64,000 nt of DNA from Sporodiniella umbellata (GCA_025677835.1 JAIXMR010000083.1:1-64000); one strand, 5' to 3'; positions 22,465 through 35,526 are shown, counted from the first letter of the stretch. Numbers and translations are program-made. Notes: generated from the letters alone by a model not told the origin.

Positions 22465-24282
22465 ATGGATATCCGAACCAATTCAAATTTCCACGTGTGT
22501 GGTATTTCATATGCATTCTTTTGCTGGTCTTTGTTTGCTTTCTACTGTATAGGATATCAAATCAACCGAGTGCGCATTTTCTACACTCGTAAAAGTCGTA
22601 TTGCTGGTCAAGAAAAAGTGGTGAAAGCTATTCCGGGAGGTCATCTTTTCTCATGGTTAAACTATGTGGTCCGCATTCCTTTTGTGACTGAAATGATCCC
22701 TGTTAAACATATTATTGGCGTCTTTTTGTTCACGGTTGTAAACGCATTGTTCATTTTGTTTGCTCCCTTCCAAATGTTGCCTGATACTGAATATTTCCTT
22801 ACCAGAGTTGGTATCTTTGATCGTCGCGCTGCATTTGTTGGTATGGTCAACTGGAGTTTTGTTTTCTTTCTGGCTCAAAGAAACTCTGTTTTACCTAAAA
22901 TGTCTGGACTTACCTTTGAAGAGCTTATTCCTTTTCATCGTTGGGTTGCCCGAATTGGTTTGCTCGAATTCATCCCTCACTTTGCTTATAGAATGTAAGT
23001 TAATTACTTTTATACTCTATTCATAGAACTTATTTTTTCTTTGTACAAAAATAGGATGAGAGGATACCAATCTTACTATGTTATTGCTGATGCTTTGTTC
23101 TATGACATAGAATACACTACTGGTACTGTTTCTATGCTTGGTTTCCTTTTGATGTTTGTTACTTCATTTGGCTTTATTCGTCGTCGCTTTTTCGAAGTTT
23201 TCTATTACAGCCATATCATCGGTGTTGTAGTTGGTATCATCTTTGGATGCTGGCACGAAACTACTTGTTTTGCCTACTTTATTCCTGCCACTCTTCTCTG
23301 GGTCTTTGACCGTGCTGTTCGCTCTTACCAATCCTGGGTTGTCAAAACAACATCCGTACGTGTTGATGAGGTAGCTTCTACCACTACATCTCAAGAAGGT
23401 ATCTTCCGTGTACTGTTCGAATACAGCGGTATGACAAACTTTAGACCTGGTCAATACGTCTTTGTTTCTATGGCCCAAAAGGGTAGTAAGCTCTTGGGCT
23501 ACGCCAACTGGCATCCTTTCACTATTTCTGAAGTCTTCCGTTTCAACAAGTCTAACGACGGCAGTATTGAAGAACGTGTGATGGAAACCTCTGGAGAAAA
23601 AGCTAAGGGGGCTTCTGATGCCAATTCACTCTCCAATGTTTCTACTCTTCGTCGCCGTGCTAACGTTGCTGGCTCAGAAGTTACAAATACTATGGCTTCT
23701 ATTCATATCAAGGCCCTCGGAAATTATACCAAGCGACTTCTTGAATCGGCTTCCAAAAACGAGGCTGTGGCTGTAGCTATTGATGGTCCTTTCGGTCCTC
23801 AACTTCAATACCAAGATTATCCTGTCCTTGCTCTCTTTGGTACAGGTATTGGCGTTACACCTGCTATGACCATTGCCAAAGATGTAATTGAGCGTAGATC
23901 AAGTGGTATTAAGACTGTGACTACCGAAACCATCTACTTTTCTTGGGCTATTCGATCATCTGAAGAAATCCTGCCTTTCATGGATATGTTTACATATTGG
24001 GCTGATAGAATCAACAAGGCCATCTTACCCATCAATTTCAACTTTACTGTTCATGTCACACGTATGCAAGAGGGTCCTGATTATTTTGAAAATATCCCCA
24101 ATTTCAACATTATTTATGGTGGACGTCCTGACATCTCTTCTGCTTTGGATAAGGTCAAAACACTTAGTCCCCATCAACGCGTTTGGGTTCATGCCTGTGG
24201 CCCTGATTCTTTTACCAAGACTGTAGTAAACGGAGCCGTGCTTCGTCATTTCTCTGTTCACAACGAAACATTTGAGTTCTAA
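22465..24282 (+). CDS. Ferric reductase / NADPH oxidase superfamily transmembrane oxidoreductase
   Basis: Membrane flavocytochrome moving electrons from NADPH through FAD and two hemes to an acceptor outside the membrane. Exons 22465-22994 and 23055-24282 join (phase 2) to 585 residues. N-terminal half is hydrophobic with paired histidines: FHRW...FIPHF (His-x13-His) and FYYSH...GCWHE, the bis-heme pattern. The cytosolic half has the FAD motif HPFT, HIKALGNYTKRL, and the NADPH-binding GTGIGVTPAM, with a C-terminal HACGPDSF block. An insert (about 385-410) rich in Ser/Arg separates FAD and the NOX-like IKALG block. Substrate (Fe3+, Cu2+ or O2) cannot be told from sequence alone. Start chosen at the ATG just before the first hydrophobic segment. 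Confidence 0.9.
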
Positions 24283-24465
24283 TTCCCCTACACCAAAGAA
24301 AGAAAAAGAAAAAAGGCGCGCCTACACACTTACATATATACTCATATTCACTTTATATCTTGCTTTTTTTTTTTTTTTTTTTTTGCACATTTTTAATTCA
24401 ATAATAAATTTATAATCTATACAAGTACGCACCTTTATTTTTTTTTTTTTACTTTTTTGGTAGCC

Positions 24466-25267
24466 ATGTCCGAATGGGGAGATACAAGTGAGAATTTTTG
24501 GTCTACCTCCCCTTCTGCAAGCTCGAGAACAATAACATACGATAAAGAAGAATCTCTGAAAGATGAAGACAACTGTTTTCTCATTCTCAGTAGCGACGAA
24601 GAGAAGATCTCTAATCAGAAAGGAAGATGCATTTCTCGATCCAATCGTACCAAAGAAAAGGCAAAAAAGACGCCAAGTACTGATCGTACAAACAAAGACT
24701 TAAACGATTCAAAAAAAAGGAAATTGACTCCACAACAAATAGCCAACATTGCTGAGTATGATGACTACGATCTTGATGATGCCGTAGAAAAGCTACTAAG
24801 ACCAACAAAGAGACAAACTCTTGAGACGGTAAGACTTTTTTTTTAGAGAAAAAAATAAAACCAATGAAGGGAGCTTGAGTAATAAAACGAACATAAGGAG
24901 TCAGGGCTTCCTGCAAGAGTAGAATGTCCAATATGCTCTCGCTCATTTCCAAGAACTAATGTTGCACAGCATGCCTCTGCATGTACAGGAGCGTATGAGG
25001 ATACAGACGAAGAAGAGACTTCAGAGAAAAACACAATTGCTTCAAGCGTAAAATGTTACCAAACTAAACATAAAAGGTATAGTTTCTGACATAAAAAAAA
25101 AAAAAAAAAGGGACTGAAAGAGTTGTCAAAGAAGTGGTCACACTTTAGTGGGAAATGTAAATTATTATGCAGAATCTGAAGATTTGCTGGCTTCAGACGG
25201 AACAGGCTTAAATGAAGAAATAACAGGTCTTTCATGGGAATCAAAGGGTCAAACTCGATTTTCTTGA
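24466..25267 (+). CDS. Small nuclear-type protein with a UBZ4/Rad18-like zinc finger
   Basis: Exons 24466-24828, 24898-25076 and 25123-25267 join to about 228 residues. N-terminus is Ser/Glu/Lys-rich and low complexity, with basic KKRK stretches that could act as nuclear signals, followed by an amphipathic ITPQQ-like segment ending DDAVEKLL. The middle carries CPICSRSFPRTNVAQHASAC, a CxxC-x11-H-x3-C finger matching the UBZ4 type (ubiquitin-binding, Rad18/Polkappa/SLX4IP class). The last exon reads LVGNVNYYAESEDLL...GLSWESKGQTRFS. The second intron contains a 17-nt A run and its acceptor (GAAAGAG) was chosen to keep the coding frame. A role in ubiquitin-dependent DNA repair is inference from the finger type. 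Confidence 0.6.
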
Positions 25268-25346
25268 AAAAGAAAAAGGAAAAACAAATACATAAAAGCA
25301 TTAAGTACACGCACACATACATAATAAAAGGAATGAATGTTCTTTT

Positions 25347-25826
25347 TTATTTCATCATTTTGGTGAAGGCAGCTACAAGGATTTTCATTGCTTCTTTGGC
25401 TACAGTTTCAGCAGGTTCTTTGTTGCTCTGCTTGGAAGATCTAGAGGATTGAGACTTTTTATCACTTGCTTCTTCTACTTCCTCATCCTCTTCATCCTCC
25501 TCATCCTCCCCATCTTCTTCCTTTATTTGCTCTCCATAAAGATGTTCGTTTTCAATATGCCTTTTTATAAGTCTTGTACTGTTTGTATGATAAAAACAAG
25601 ATATGCACGTATAGTGAACAGGGACATCATGACCATCTTCAAGCGTGTAATCGTATTTTTTAGACGAAGGTCTTCGGTCGTTGATGCTGCGGCTGGGAAG
25701 GTCTATGTTATGAACGCTACGGTAGTGGTTTTTTAATGAGGAAGGAGAGGCAAAATTGTATCCATCTTCACATAGAAAACACAGGTTGCCCAGCTGTATC
25801 AGCTTTTTCGAGTTACTCATAGACAA
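25347..25826 (-). CDS. Two-finger C2H2-like protein with acidic tail
   Basis: Single-exon 159-residue ORF (153 if the second Met is used). Two C2H2-like modules are visible: CFLCEDGYN...HYRSVH near residues 18-41 and CISCFYHTN...HIENEH near 73-94. They are followed by a run of Glu/Asp (about 100-118), Ser/Lys-rich spacer and an amphipathic C-terminus AKEAMKILVAAFTKMMK. The stop lies only 80 bp from the stop of the convergent UBZ-finger gene. DNA or RNA binding is plausible but unproven; no orthologue recognised. Confidence 0.6.
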   Translation of the reverse strand: MSMSNSKKLIQLGNLCFLCEDGYNFASPSSLKNHYRSVHNIDLPSRSINDRRPSSKKYDYTLEDGHDVPVHYTCISCFYHTNSTRLIKRHIENEHLYGEQIKEEDGEDEEDEEDEEVEEASDKKSQSSRSSKQSNKEPAETVAKEAMKILVAAFTKMMK

Positions 25827-26228
25827 TACTTTTTTTTTATTTTTTTGACTTGTTTAAAAAAAAAGAAAGAAAGAAAAGAATATATAGCTTTACAGAGCAG
25901 GTTTATAGTGTTTGATATATTGGTGGGTTTGTTTCCGAAAAGCTTGCATTGTCTTTCTTTTAAAGGGCCAATTAATCAGTAGCTTTGTTTTCTCTATAAA
26001 CAAGAAAGGGTAATCAAATGATAAATAAAACATCTGTGCAAGTACAAAGAGCACAAACGTACTATCGAAATGACTGTTCATGACTCCATTGTTTGAAAAA
26101 GGTCAAGCGGGTATCTCTACGGATCTCGACTGTATGGAACAGTTATGACTGCTTATGACGGGTATTTAAAAAAAATTCTTAACTTAGTAGCGACCCCAAC
26201 GACCTTTTCTTTTAGTACTAAACTCATA

Positions 26229-28069
26229 ATGTCAGAACCTGTCAAAGACCCAGCCATTGAAGAAATCACCCAAAAGACTGAAGAACTTTTCTTCGAGTAA
26301 GGAAATCATTTTCTGTTTTTTTTTTTGTCTGTTAGAAACTCGCGATGCTCAAAATGGTATTAACATGACTCACAGTGACGCAGGACAACCTATCTCCAAG
26401 AAAGCTTACAAGAAGCTCCAGAAAGACAAGGAGAAAGCAGATAGAAAGGCTGCCACAGCCGCGAAAATTGCTGCTGAAAAAGCCGAAAGAGATGCCAACA
26501 ACGTTGTAAGTTTCTTTGAAAAAAAAAAAACAAAAACGCCAACTAACCCTTAGATACTTTATAGGATTACTCCAGTGAAAGATATGGCAAGCTCCCTATG
26601 AACCAATCCCAAGTTCGTACAGGTAAATATTTAGCATTATGAGAAAAGAAAAACAAGATATTAATGAATTATCAAAAGAAACCAAATTTGAGGATATTTC
26701 CACGATCAATGCCTCTCGTGAAGGTGAAAATGTCACTGTTCGCGTCCGTGTTCAAACTTCTCGTGCCACTGGTGGTAAGATGTGCTTCTTTGTTTTCCGT
26801 CAAGGAGTATCTACTATCCAAGGTATTATTACGGTCGATGAAGCCAAGATCTCCAAGCAGATGGTCAAGTTTTGTGTGGGTATCACCCCCGAATCGATTG
26901 TGATGGTAGAAGGCAAGATTGTGAAGCCTGTAGAGGAAATCAAGAGCTGTACAGTCACTTGTGCCGAACTTGCTATTGAAAAGATTCACGTTGTATCTGA
27001 CGTTCAAGTTCGTCTGGCTTTCTCTTTGGACGATGCCACTCGCCCTGAAAGTTCTTACGACGAAGATGCTCAATTGGTTCGTGTCAACCTCGATACCCGC
27101 CTCAACAACCGTGTTCTTGATCTCCGTACTACTACCAACCACGCTATCTTCCGTTTGCAATCGGCCGTCTGCTTGTTGTTCAGAGAATTCTTGGTGGAAC
27201 GCGGCTTTATGGAAATCCATACACCCAAGTTGATTGGTGCTGCTTCCGAAGGTGGATCCAACGTTTTCAAAGTCTCTTACTTCAAGACCAGCGCTTTCTT
27301 GGCTCAATCCCCTCAACTTTACAAACAAATGTGTATTGCTGCCGATTTTGGCAAGGTATTTGAAATTGCTCCTGTTTTCCGTGCGGAAGACTCCAACACC
27401 CATCGCCATATGACCGAATTCATGGGTCTTGATATGGAGATGGCTTTCAACGAGCACTACCACGAAGCTTTGGAGGTGCTTGAAGAATTGTTTGTGTCCA
27501 TCTTCACTAACCTCAAGAACCGCTTCAGCAGCGAAACCGAAACCATCAAGAAGCAATACGAGTTTGAAGATTTCCAATTTTTGCCCAAGACCCTCCGTCT
27601 CAAGTTCTCTGAAGGTATCCAGATGTTGAGAGAGGCTGGCGTCGAACTTGGGGATTTCGATGACTTGAGTACAGCCAACGAAAAGCTGTTGGGTAAGTTG
27701 GTGAAGGAAAAGTACCATACCGATTTCTATGTGCTCGATAAATTCCCCTTGGCCATCCGTCCTTTCTATACTATGCCTGATCCCCAAAACCCTGGCTACT
27801 CCAACTCTTACGATTTCTTTATCCGCGGTGAAGAAATCTTGTCTGGTGCTCAACGTATTCACGATCCTGAATACTTGACCGAGCGTGCCAAGTCCCACGA
27901 AATCGATCTTTCCACTATCCAGCCTTACATTGACGCTTTCAAGATTGGTGCCCCTCCTCACGCTGGTGGCGGTATCGGTTTAGAACGTGTAGTGATGCTC
28001 TACCTCGGCCTTGGAAACATTCGTCGTTCCAGCTTGTTCCCTCGCGACCCTAAGCGTTTGGAACCTTAG
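26229..28069 (+). CDS. DPS1: Aspartyl-tRNA synthetase, cytosolic
   Basis: Class IIb synthetase charging tRNA-Asp. Exons 26229-26296, 26376-26505, 26565-26622 and 26679-28069 give 548 residues, the usual fungal length. The second exon starts after CTCACAG at 26375, not the earlier TTAG, because only this keeps frame and yields [19 protein letters not shown], the expected lysine-rich N-terminal extension. The OB-fold anticodon-binding domain follows ([23 protein letters not shown]), then class II motif 2 ([15 protein letters not shown]) and motif 3 ([20 protein letters not shown]), ending in [12 protein letters not shown]. Codon use is strongly biased in exon 4, which creates a 429-codon antisense open frame without meaning. 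Confidence 0.96.
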
Positions 28070-29645
28070 TTTTTTTTTTTATAAACAAAGAAAAGCACTG
28101 TATTTTAATATCATTCTAAATAAAAAACAAACAAACAATGATTTTATATGTAGAGATATCTAGTTGGGGTTGTCCAAAACAACAATAAGGGTTCGTTCCT
28201 TAAAAAGTCGTTCTATAATATACTATACGCCTTTTTCCGTAGTAATTGAGGAGGCACTCTAAGCGTAGAGCAAACTTGGACAGAAAGTTTATAGATGGCT
28301 GCCTAGTATGTGTAGTGCCTCGGTTGTCTTTCTATTTTTACTGCTTCATCTCTTTATCTAAACAAATAACACCTCGATTCTATTTAAACTGATTTTTTTT
28401 ATCTAAAAGTATCAGCCATTTATGCAGGAACCAAAAAAAAAAAAAAACAAGGGGAGGGGGAGGGGCATTGTATTAACATAAATAGTGCCAGTGAATGTTA
28501 CAGATTGATTTGAATCAAGTAAGGCGTAGCATTTCTCGTTTGACAAAGAAAAAAAAAGACACTTTCTGTTCTTATTGTACCTAATTTAATAACAGCCAAT
28601 CACTGTTTTATTACGGCCAATAACATGGCGAGCCACATTCAGGTAACCATCTACTCTAGGATTCTCTCATAATTCATTAGCGTTAATTTAGCTAAATTTT
28701 CAAAAGCAGACCGTAGAGGCAAAGAAAATAAAGGGCTTAATATCATTTATCTGTTATAAAAGAATTAATGATGTTTATTTGATCATTTTAAATGAATATG
28801 CATTTCATCTATTGTGTTCTCTTTTATGCAATCCAAAGCAAAAGCCAAGTTTGCAGAAGCTCGTGGTTTTAAGAAAAGCTCCGCTTTGTGTAAAAAAGGG
28901 GAATGTTCTAGTCAAGATCGCCCTTACTTGATTTCGCAGGTATGACGATGATCGAGAAGCTTAGAAGCACGCGTAGAACGTTTTCTCGGTTTCTTACTGA
29001 TCATCTAAAACTAAACCAGCTTACAGTGGGCGTTTGTGTACAGAGCCACTTTATCAATGAATGCTCCCAACTGAGTTTCTACATTGACAGTTAAAAATCG
29101 CACATTCTATGTACGGTAGAAACTGTCTATTCAAACGGTAGCTCACATATGAAAAACATATGTTTACAAGGTATTCTCACCATCGCTTGGGCACTTTTTT
29201 TTTTTGATTAATAATCCAAATTAAGCTACACTCTGTGAAGTTTGACATCGAGTAAGAAACAATAGCAGATGAGCTATGGGCCAAAATGACGGAATATAAA
29301 AAGTGACACCAGTGTCTTTTTAGAAAGAGACTTATTGTGTCTCACACTAATTTAAACACAGCGTTCAAAATACAAATTTCTAGGAACAGACTTTTCTTTT
29401 TAAATCACCTATTTTTCTTTCTTTTTTTTTTTAAAAAAAATAAGAATCAGAGAAAGACTTCAAGTAGAAAAACAAGAAAAAAAAAAAAAAAGAAAGAGAA
29501 AATAAAAAGAAAATAAAAAGGGGGCTGTTTCTTTTTTGTTTTGTTTATTATTTCTTTTTTTTTTTTAATATCATTTCTCTTTCTATACAAGAGTTTTTCT
29601 TTTTTTCTTTTTGCAATCTAATTTATTAACATTACTCCAAACATC
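28070..29645. other. Intergenic region with a possible small spliced ORF
   Basis: Mostly AT-rich; pyrimidine and A/T runs concentrate at 29410-29640, just upstream of the kelch gene and probably part of its promoter/5'UTR. Around 28624-28945 there are coding-like pieces (ATGGCGAGCCACATTCAG with a GTAACC donor, and an ATG at 28830 reading MQSKAKAKFAEARGFKK). I cannot decide on one model. Confidence 0.45.
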
Positions 29646-32577
29646 ATGTCATTGTTTGCAAAACTTTCCAAAAACAGTGATAAAACGATTCACCCATGGT
29701 CACAAAAGAAAGTAGGAGGTACAAACAATGCTCTGCCTAGGTCAGGGCATGCAGCTGCAGTAACCTCGTTCGATTCTATCATTGTTTTTGGTGGTGTTCA
29801 CCGAGGGTCTAGCAAAAAAGACCTTTTGCATATCGATACAAGTAAACGACTGTTTGAAAGATTCCTTCGCTAATTAGTTGTTGTAGATACTATGTCAGCC
29901 ACTAATGTTGTTACAACAGGGGATGTGCCTAGCGCAAGGACTTCCCATATGTTATTGTATATCAATGGCCACGTTTTACGTAAAAATAGAAGCATCGCCT
30001 AAAACAGATTTGATACAGAGATTGAACTTTATTATTAGTTTACGGCGGCAAATCGATTACAACAGAAGATTACGATCCAAGCGTCTATTTTTTGAACTTG
30101 CGCAAGTATACAGAAGAAACGCAGCGACCCAATCGTCCCGCTAACCGTTTCTCTTTAGAAAACAAACAATGGAACCGACTATCAATGGAGGGGCATGGGC
30201 CCATAGAAAGATCAGGCCACTCAAGCGCTGTTCATGAAAACATGGTTTATATCTGGGGAGGACAGAATCAAGGACGCTATTTCAATGACATGCTCTCTTT
30301 CAATACAAGCTTAGGTAAGATGGAATCCTTTTTCAATACAGCTTATTAAATCAAACTAGCCCCAAGATGGAATCGACACACTTACGATGTATGCCCCGAA
30401 GCAAGAGCAGGTCACATCTCAGCTATATACGAAGACAAGATGTATATGTAAGTGTGTCTTTAATTAAGTATCACCTCGTGGCTTGGTTTCACAATCTTTA
30501 TTGATACAGCTTTGGAGGAACAAACGGCAATCAACTGTTCGGCGACCTTTGGTCTCTTGATCTTCCGACAGGCATTTGGTCCAAAGTAGAGGATGCCGAA
30601 GGGGTCCCGCCTATGGCCCGCGAAGGCTGTGCTTCAGCCATGATAGATGATGTAATTTATATTCTCGGTGGAAAGAACGACAAAGGAAAGGATCTCAACG
30701 ATCTGTGCGGCTTTAAAATCAAAGGTATATGTGATTGATGGTTTGAATCGTCAATAACCGTTTAGACCGACGATGGTATACTTTTCATAAAATGGGCCCT
30801 ACACCTTCACCTCGTCATGGACTAACAATGTCCGCCATCCGGGATCGCCTCTTTGTTTTTGGTGGAGACAACGATAGTTCAAAAATGGAGGATGGTTCAT
30901 TGATGTATATTCTGGACAGCACAAAAATCAAATATCCTATAGAAGCACCCCATGAAGAAAAAGTTCTTCAATCACAGCAAGTGCAGTCTTACAACGACCT
31001 TGCTATTGATCCACAACATCCCTATGCGTCTCAACCTCATCTAATGCCTCAGCAATCCTATAGTTCGCCACAACCTCAGCAATCCTATAGTACCCCTCAA
31101 CCATATCAGCCATCTTCACTTTCTTATCATCCACAGCAAACACCACAGCCTTATTCTTTAGGATCACAACAGCCCAAGTATCAACAGGCTATAGAGCAGA
31201 AAAGAAGCTTACAGTCCTCACCGCAACGTACTCCCCTCAAGGCGTCTATTGAAACAAACATGGCTTACAACGAAGGACAACAGCCTCCACCCACAGCTAG
31301 TAATAGCACTGGAATCAGGCATCGTTCTCTTTATCCTGAAACACAGGTAAATGTGCCCTTTCCCCTATCTGAAAAGCATCTCACACTCTTACCATTAGCC
31401 GCCTGTTCGACCGCCTAGGCATATGTCCAGTGTTCCTGAAGCCGCGCTTCGTCGCCCACGAGCAGGGTCGTCACCCCATCCTCCTGACTTGGCTGAAATC
31501 GAACGCATGGCAGCCACCGAAGAAGACCCGGTTCATCTGCCACCGCCACGACCGCCTCGCGAAGCTTCCCGTATTATAGATGAAATCAAAGACGAGAAAG
31601 AACGACAGTTGTTGATGCGAGAAATCAAAGCGCGAGATGCGGTTATCAACGAGATGAAGAAGAAGGAAAGCTGGTGGCGAGCCGAAGTATCTTTGGCCCG
31701 CAAACTTTTCAACAAGGCTTATGATGACGGCCCAGATGCAGACGAAGCGCTTTTGATGGATGTAGATCATCTTTCAGAGGACCGAGTCAAGCTCTTTGAA
31801 CAACTGGTGTCGGTTAAATCCGAGTTGAGACGTGTGCGCGCCGGTATTCAACAACAGGCAAGTCCTATGTCTGATAAGGTACAACAGGCAGACCGGATGC
31901 GTACTGCTGCGCTTCAAGAAGCCGCTTACTTTAAATCAAAGTATCTGGCGCTCAAGGCGCGTCGTCATGATGAGCTGGGACTCTTGGACTTGTCGCGCAG
32001 TGATGAATTGGAAAAGAGGCTGGCTCTAGCATTGACGGAAAACGAAACAAAAAACAAATCACTGCAACAGCTCCAAAAGAGATCTTTACATGACCAGAAC
32101 GCACGATTGGCTACAGAGGAGCGAGCCAAAGAGGCACAGGAAAGAGCAGAAGAGGCACAACAGGCACATCAGCGCGCACTGGAAGAGCTACAGACTGTAT
32201 ATGAAAGAGCCACCCGGGCCGAAAACCAAGTGCGAGAAAACGCTGTGAAAGTAGCTGATTTGACACAACAACTTAGCGAAGCGCTCACCAACCAACCAAC
32301 TATCAAGAGTCAAGAAGTATCAGATGCTCAATTAAAAGCGTCCCAACTCGAGGCTGCCAACCTAAAAGCCCGTAATGAATCTGCCGCTCTAAGACAAAGA
32401 CTGGCTGAAAGTATGGACGATATAGCTCGTCTTCAGACGTCGCTTAACGAGAGGGACGATTCATTAAATGAAGCTAGACTTCATATAGAAGATTACGAAA
32501 TTCAGTTAAATATGCTCAGAGACGCGATGAATCAAAAAAGTTCTGTGAATGGATTTTCTCCCACTACTGCATATTAA
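29646..32577 (+). CDS. Kelch-repeat protein with C-terminal coiled coil (Tea1/Kel-like)
   Basis: Exons 29646-29841, 29887-29979, 30039-30314, 30360-30447, 30510-30724, 30766-31346 and 31399-32577 join in frame to 875 residues. The N-terminal third holds kelch blades with GG pairs at strand ends (IIVFGGVHRG, YGGKSITTEDY, VYIWGGQNQG, YIFGGTNGNQ, YILGGKNDKG, FVFGGDNDSS), consistent with a six-bladed propeller. A Gln/Pro/Ser/Tyr-rich linker follows (about 375-470), then a long heptad-rich, Ala/Glu/Leu/Arg-rich coiled coil (about 520-870). This layout is that of the fungal polarity landmark proteins Tea1 and Kel1/Kel2, which link microtubule ends to cell-tip growth. The last acceptor (CCATTAG at 31398) was chosen because the next AG gives a stop. 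Confidence 0.88.
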
Positions 32578-32646
32578 ACACAATAGAAAAGCTCTATTAA
32601 ACTAGATTGTTTGAACAAAGGCTTCAGCTATCTACCACATTGGATT

Positions 32647-32687
<41 letters not shown>

Positions 32688-32854
32688 TATTTTGTGCCTG
32701 TGTCCGCTTAGCATTCTTGTGGTCATCAATTACCATTTGAACGCCTCTACTTATTGTGCTTGTGCATTTTTTTTTTTAATGACAGACCATGTGATAAGAA
32801 AAGCTTGACTCCTAAGGAGAAAAAGATTTCTCTTTCTTTTACTTATTAATTACA

Positions 32855-35511
32855 ATGTATCCAAATCCAGAAAACGATGGAATTCCACTGCAGGAGACTC
32901 CACCATGCTATCCACTTCCTATTCACCCTACGCCTTTAGAACATCTCTATCCAGCTTCTCCTCCTGTGGGCAATGACTACTCAATACCGCTTCCTTTAGA
33001 ATACCCTTTTCCAACACCGGGCCCACATCACCAAGCACCACCACCACCACCACCACCACCACCGCCTCACCATGAAACATATTCTATACCTGAGCCTACA
33101 CTCTATAACTCTCCACCCCATAGACGACAGACTCGCCGATATAAAACAAGTAAAAACAAAAGAATTCCGAAATACTATTGTTTTTTTTTTTTTTTTTGCT
33201 CTGTAAATACTGATTCTACTGGCTCATAGCAAAAAAAGTCAAGCTTACTGAAGGAAACCTAGTTTTAGATTGTCCAGTACCCACCGCTTATTTAAACGAT
33301 GTACCAATGAAAGACTCTAAAGAGTTTACGCATATGCGATATACAGCAGCTACATGTGACCCAAAAGACTTTATCCGGGATTCCTATACGCTACGGCAAA
33401 CATTAATGCAAAGAAAAACAGAGCTTTTCATTGTTTTGACAATGTACAATGTAAAAAACAATTGGAACTGAAAGACAAAAGCTAATGGAATAGGAAGACG
33501 AGGTCTTGTTTACCCGAACCATGCATGGTGTTATGAAGAATATTGCTCACCTTTGTACTCGAGAGCGTTCTCGTACCTGGGGATTTGACAGCTGGACAAG
33601 AGTAGTGGTTTGCATTGTTTCTGACGGTCGTAGTAAAATCAACCCGCGCACACTCTCTGTACTAGCCCTGTTGGGCGTTTATCAAGAAGGTGTTGCCAAG
33701 AACATAGTTCATGGCAAACCAGTCACAGCGCATATCTACGAATACACCACACAGATATCGTTGGACTCGCAATTGGAAATCAAAAAGGCAGGCTCAAAGT
33801 CCCTCGTGCCTTGTCAACTCTTGTTTTGCCTTAAAGAAAAAAATCAAAAGAAAATCAATTCCCATCGATGGTTTTTTCAGGCATTTGCTCCGGTCATCAA
33901 TCCAAACGTGTGTGTCCTTATCGATGTTGGCACTAAGCCTGGTCACCGTTCAATTTATCATCTTTGGAAAACGTTTGATATCAACTCAAACGTTGCCGGT
34001 GCCTGTGGTGAGATTCGTGCAATGGGAAAAAGTGCCCTGTTGAATCCCTTGGTCGCAGCTCAAAATTTCGAATACAAAATGTCAAACATACTGGATAAGC
34101 CGGTGGAGTCTGTTTTTGGTTATATCTCTGTCTTGCCCGGCGCTTTCTCTGCCTATCGTTACCAGGCCCTTTTGAACCACCCAGACGGTTCTGGCCCATT
34201 AGAAAAGTACTTTTTGGGAGAAACGCAGCACGGTGGGGATGCTGATATTTTTACGGCAAACATGTATCTTGCTGAAGATCGTATTTTGTGTTTTGAGTTG
34301 GTAGCAAAGAAAAAATCAAACTGGGTATTGCATTATGTATCGAATGCCAGTGGAGAAACAGATGTACCGGATAATGTCGCAGAGTTTATATCTCAACGTC
34401 GGCGGTGGCTGAACGGTAAGCTTTTGTCGTTCATTTTGGCTCGTTGCTTTTAGGGTTTAAAACATGTCCTATAGGTTCTTTCTTTGCTGGTGTCTACGCA
34501 CTCTATCATTGGAGAAAGGTCTGGAAATCGGAACATTCAGGTATCCGAAAGCTGATGTTTATGGTGCAAAACATCTACAACACATACAACCTGATCTTCT
34601 CTTGGTTTGCGTTGGCCAATTTTTACTTGACATTTTACATCTTGACTAAAGCACTTGGGAATGATCAAGAGGATAGCCTGGGCTCTAGGCCGTTTAGCTC
34701 AGGCGTAGGCGAAATATTACATACAATCCTAAACTACATCTATATCGTCCTAATGATCGTTCAGTTTACTATTGCTATGGGAAATCGACCGCAGGGCGCA
34801 AAGGTAGCTTATACGGGATCGATGGTTTTCTTTGCTCTTTTGATGGTCTATCTCATGTTTGCAGCTGTATGGATTACTGTGGTTGGTATACGCTCCGTTT
34901 TAGAGTCCTCGGATGGAATAGGCGCCTTTGGTCAAGCTGCTTTTCGTAATATTGTCATTTCATTATGTGCAACTTATGTAATGTATTTCGTTTCAAGTAT
35001 TCTTTTCCTTGACCCATGGCATATGATCACAAGCTTTACTCAGTATATTCTTCTGTCTCCCAGCTATACAAATGTTCTAAATATCTATGCTTTTTGTAAT
35101 ACACACGACGTGTCTTGGGGAACAAAAGGGGATACGATGCTTGCTACTGATCTGGGTGTGGTTCAAGCAAAAGAGGATGATGCCGGCAACCTGACTGTAG
35201 AGGTCGAAGTACCTGTACAAGAAAAAGACATCAATGCAGCCTATATCGAAAATCAGCTTATTCTATCCAAAAAAGTAGAAAAGGAAAAAGCGCATCGAGA
35301 TGCAAAAACAAAACAAGAGGATTACTATCGCTCTTTCCGAACACGCTTGGTCATGGCCTGGATCATTTCAAATCTGGCACTAACCGTCTTAATTATCAAT
35401 ACATCCCCGCCTATCTATCTAGGTGTGATTCTTTGGTCGGTAGCCGGCTTGGCCTTTGTACGATTTGTGGGGTCTACGACCTATCTTATTTTTAAGATAT
35501 TTACAGGTTAA
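32855..35511 (+). CDS. Chitin synthase
   Basis: Family-2 processive glycosyltransferase polymerising GlcNAc from UDP-GlcNAc at the plasma membrane. Exons 32855-33149, 33230-33450, 33494-34415 and 34475-35511 give 824 residues. N-terminus is Pro-rich with an uninterrupted run of prolines near residue 66-75. Then come the classic blocks: [77 protein letters not shown] (catalytic EDR) and the product-binding QRRRWLNGS, the last split by intron 3 (acceptor TATAG at 34474). Several C-terminal transmembrane helices follow. No myosin motor, so a class I-III type enzyme. Its stop lies 13 bp from the stop of the convergent ABC gene. Confidence 0.95.
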
Positions 35512-35526
35512 ATAAACAGTTTATTT
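35510..35526. promoter_or_regulatory. Palindromic shared poly(A)-signal element between convergent genes
   Basis: AAATAAACAGTTTATTT is a perfect 8+1+8 palindrome. It places AATAAA on both strands and overlaps the stop codon of the chitin synthase (35509-35511) on one side and that of the ABC transporter (complement of 35525-35527) on the other. Role as bidirectional polyadenylation signal is inference. Confidence 0.6.

Noticed and set aside
26672..27961. 429-codon open frame antisense to AspRS
   Set aside because: It mirrors the biased codon use of the AspRS exon and has no family resemblance; the sense frame has complete class II synthetase motifs.
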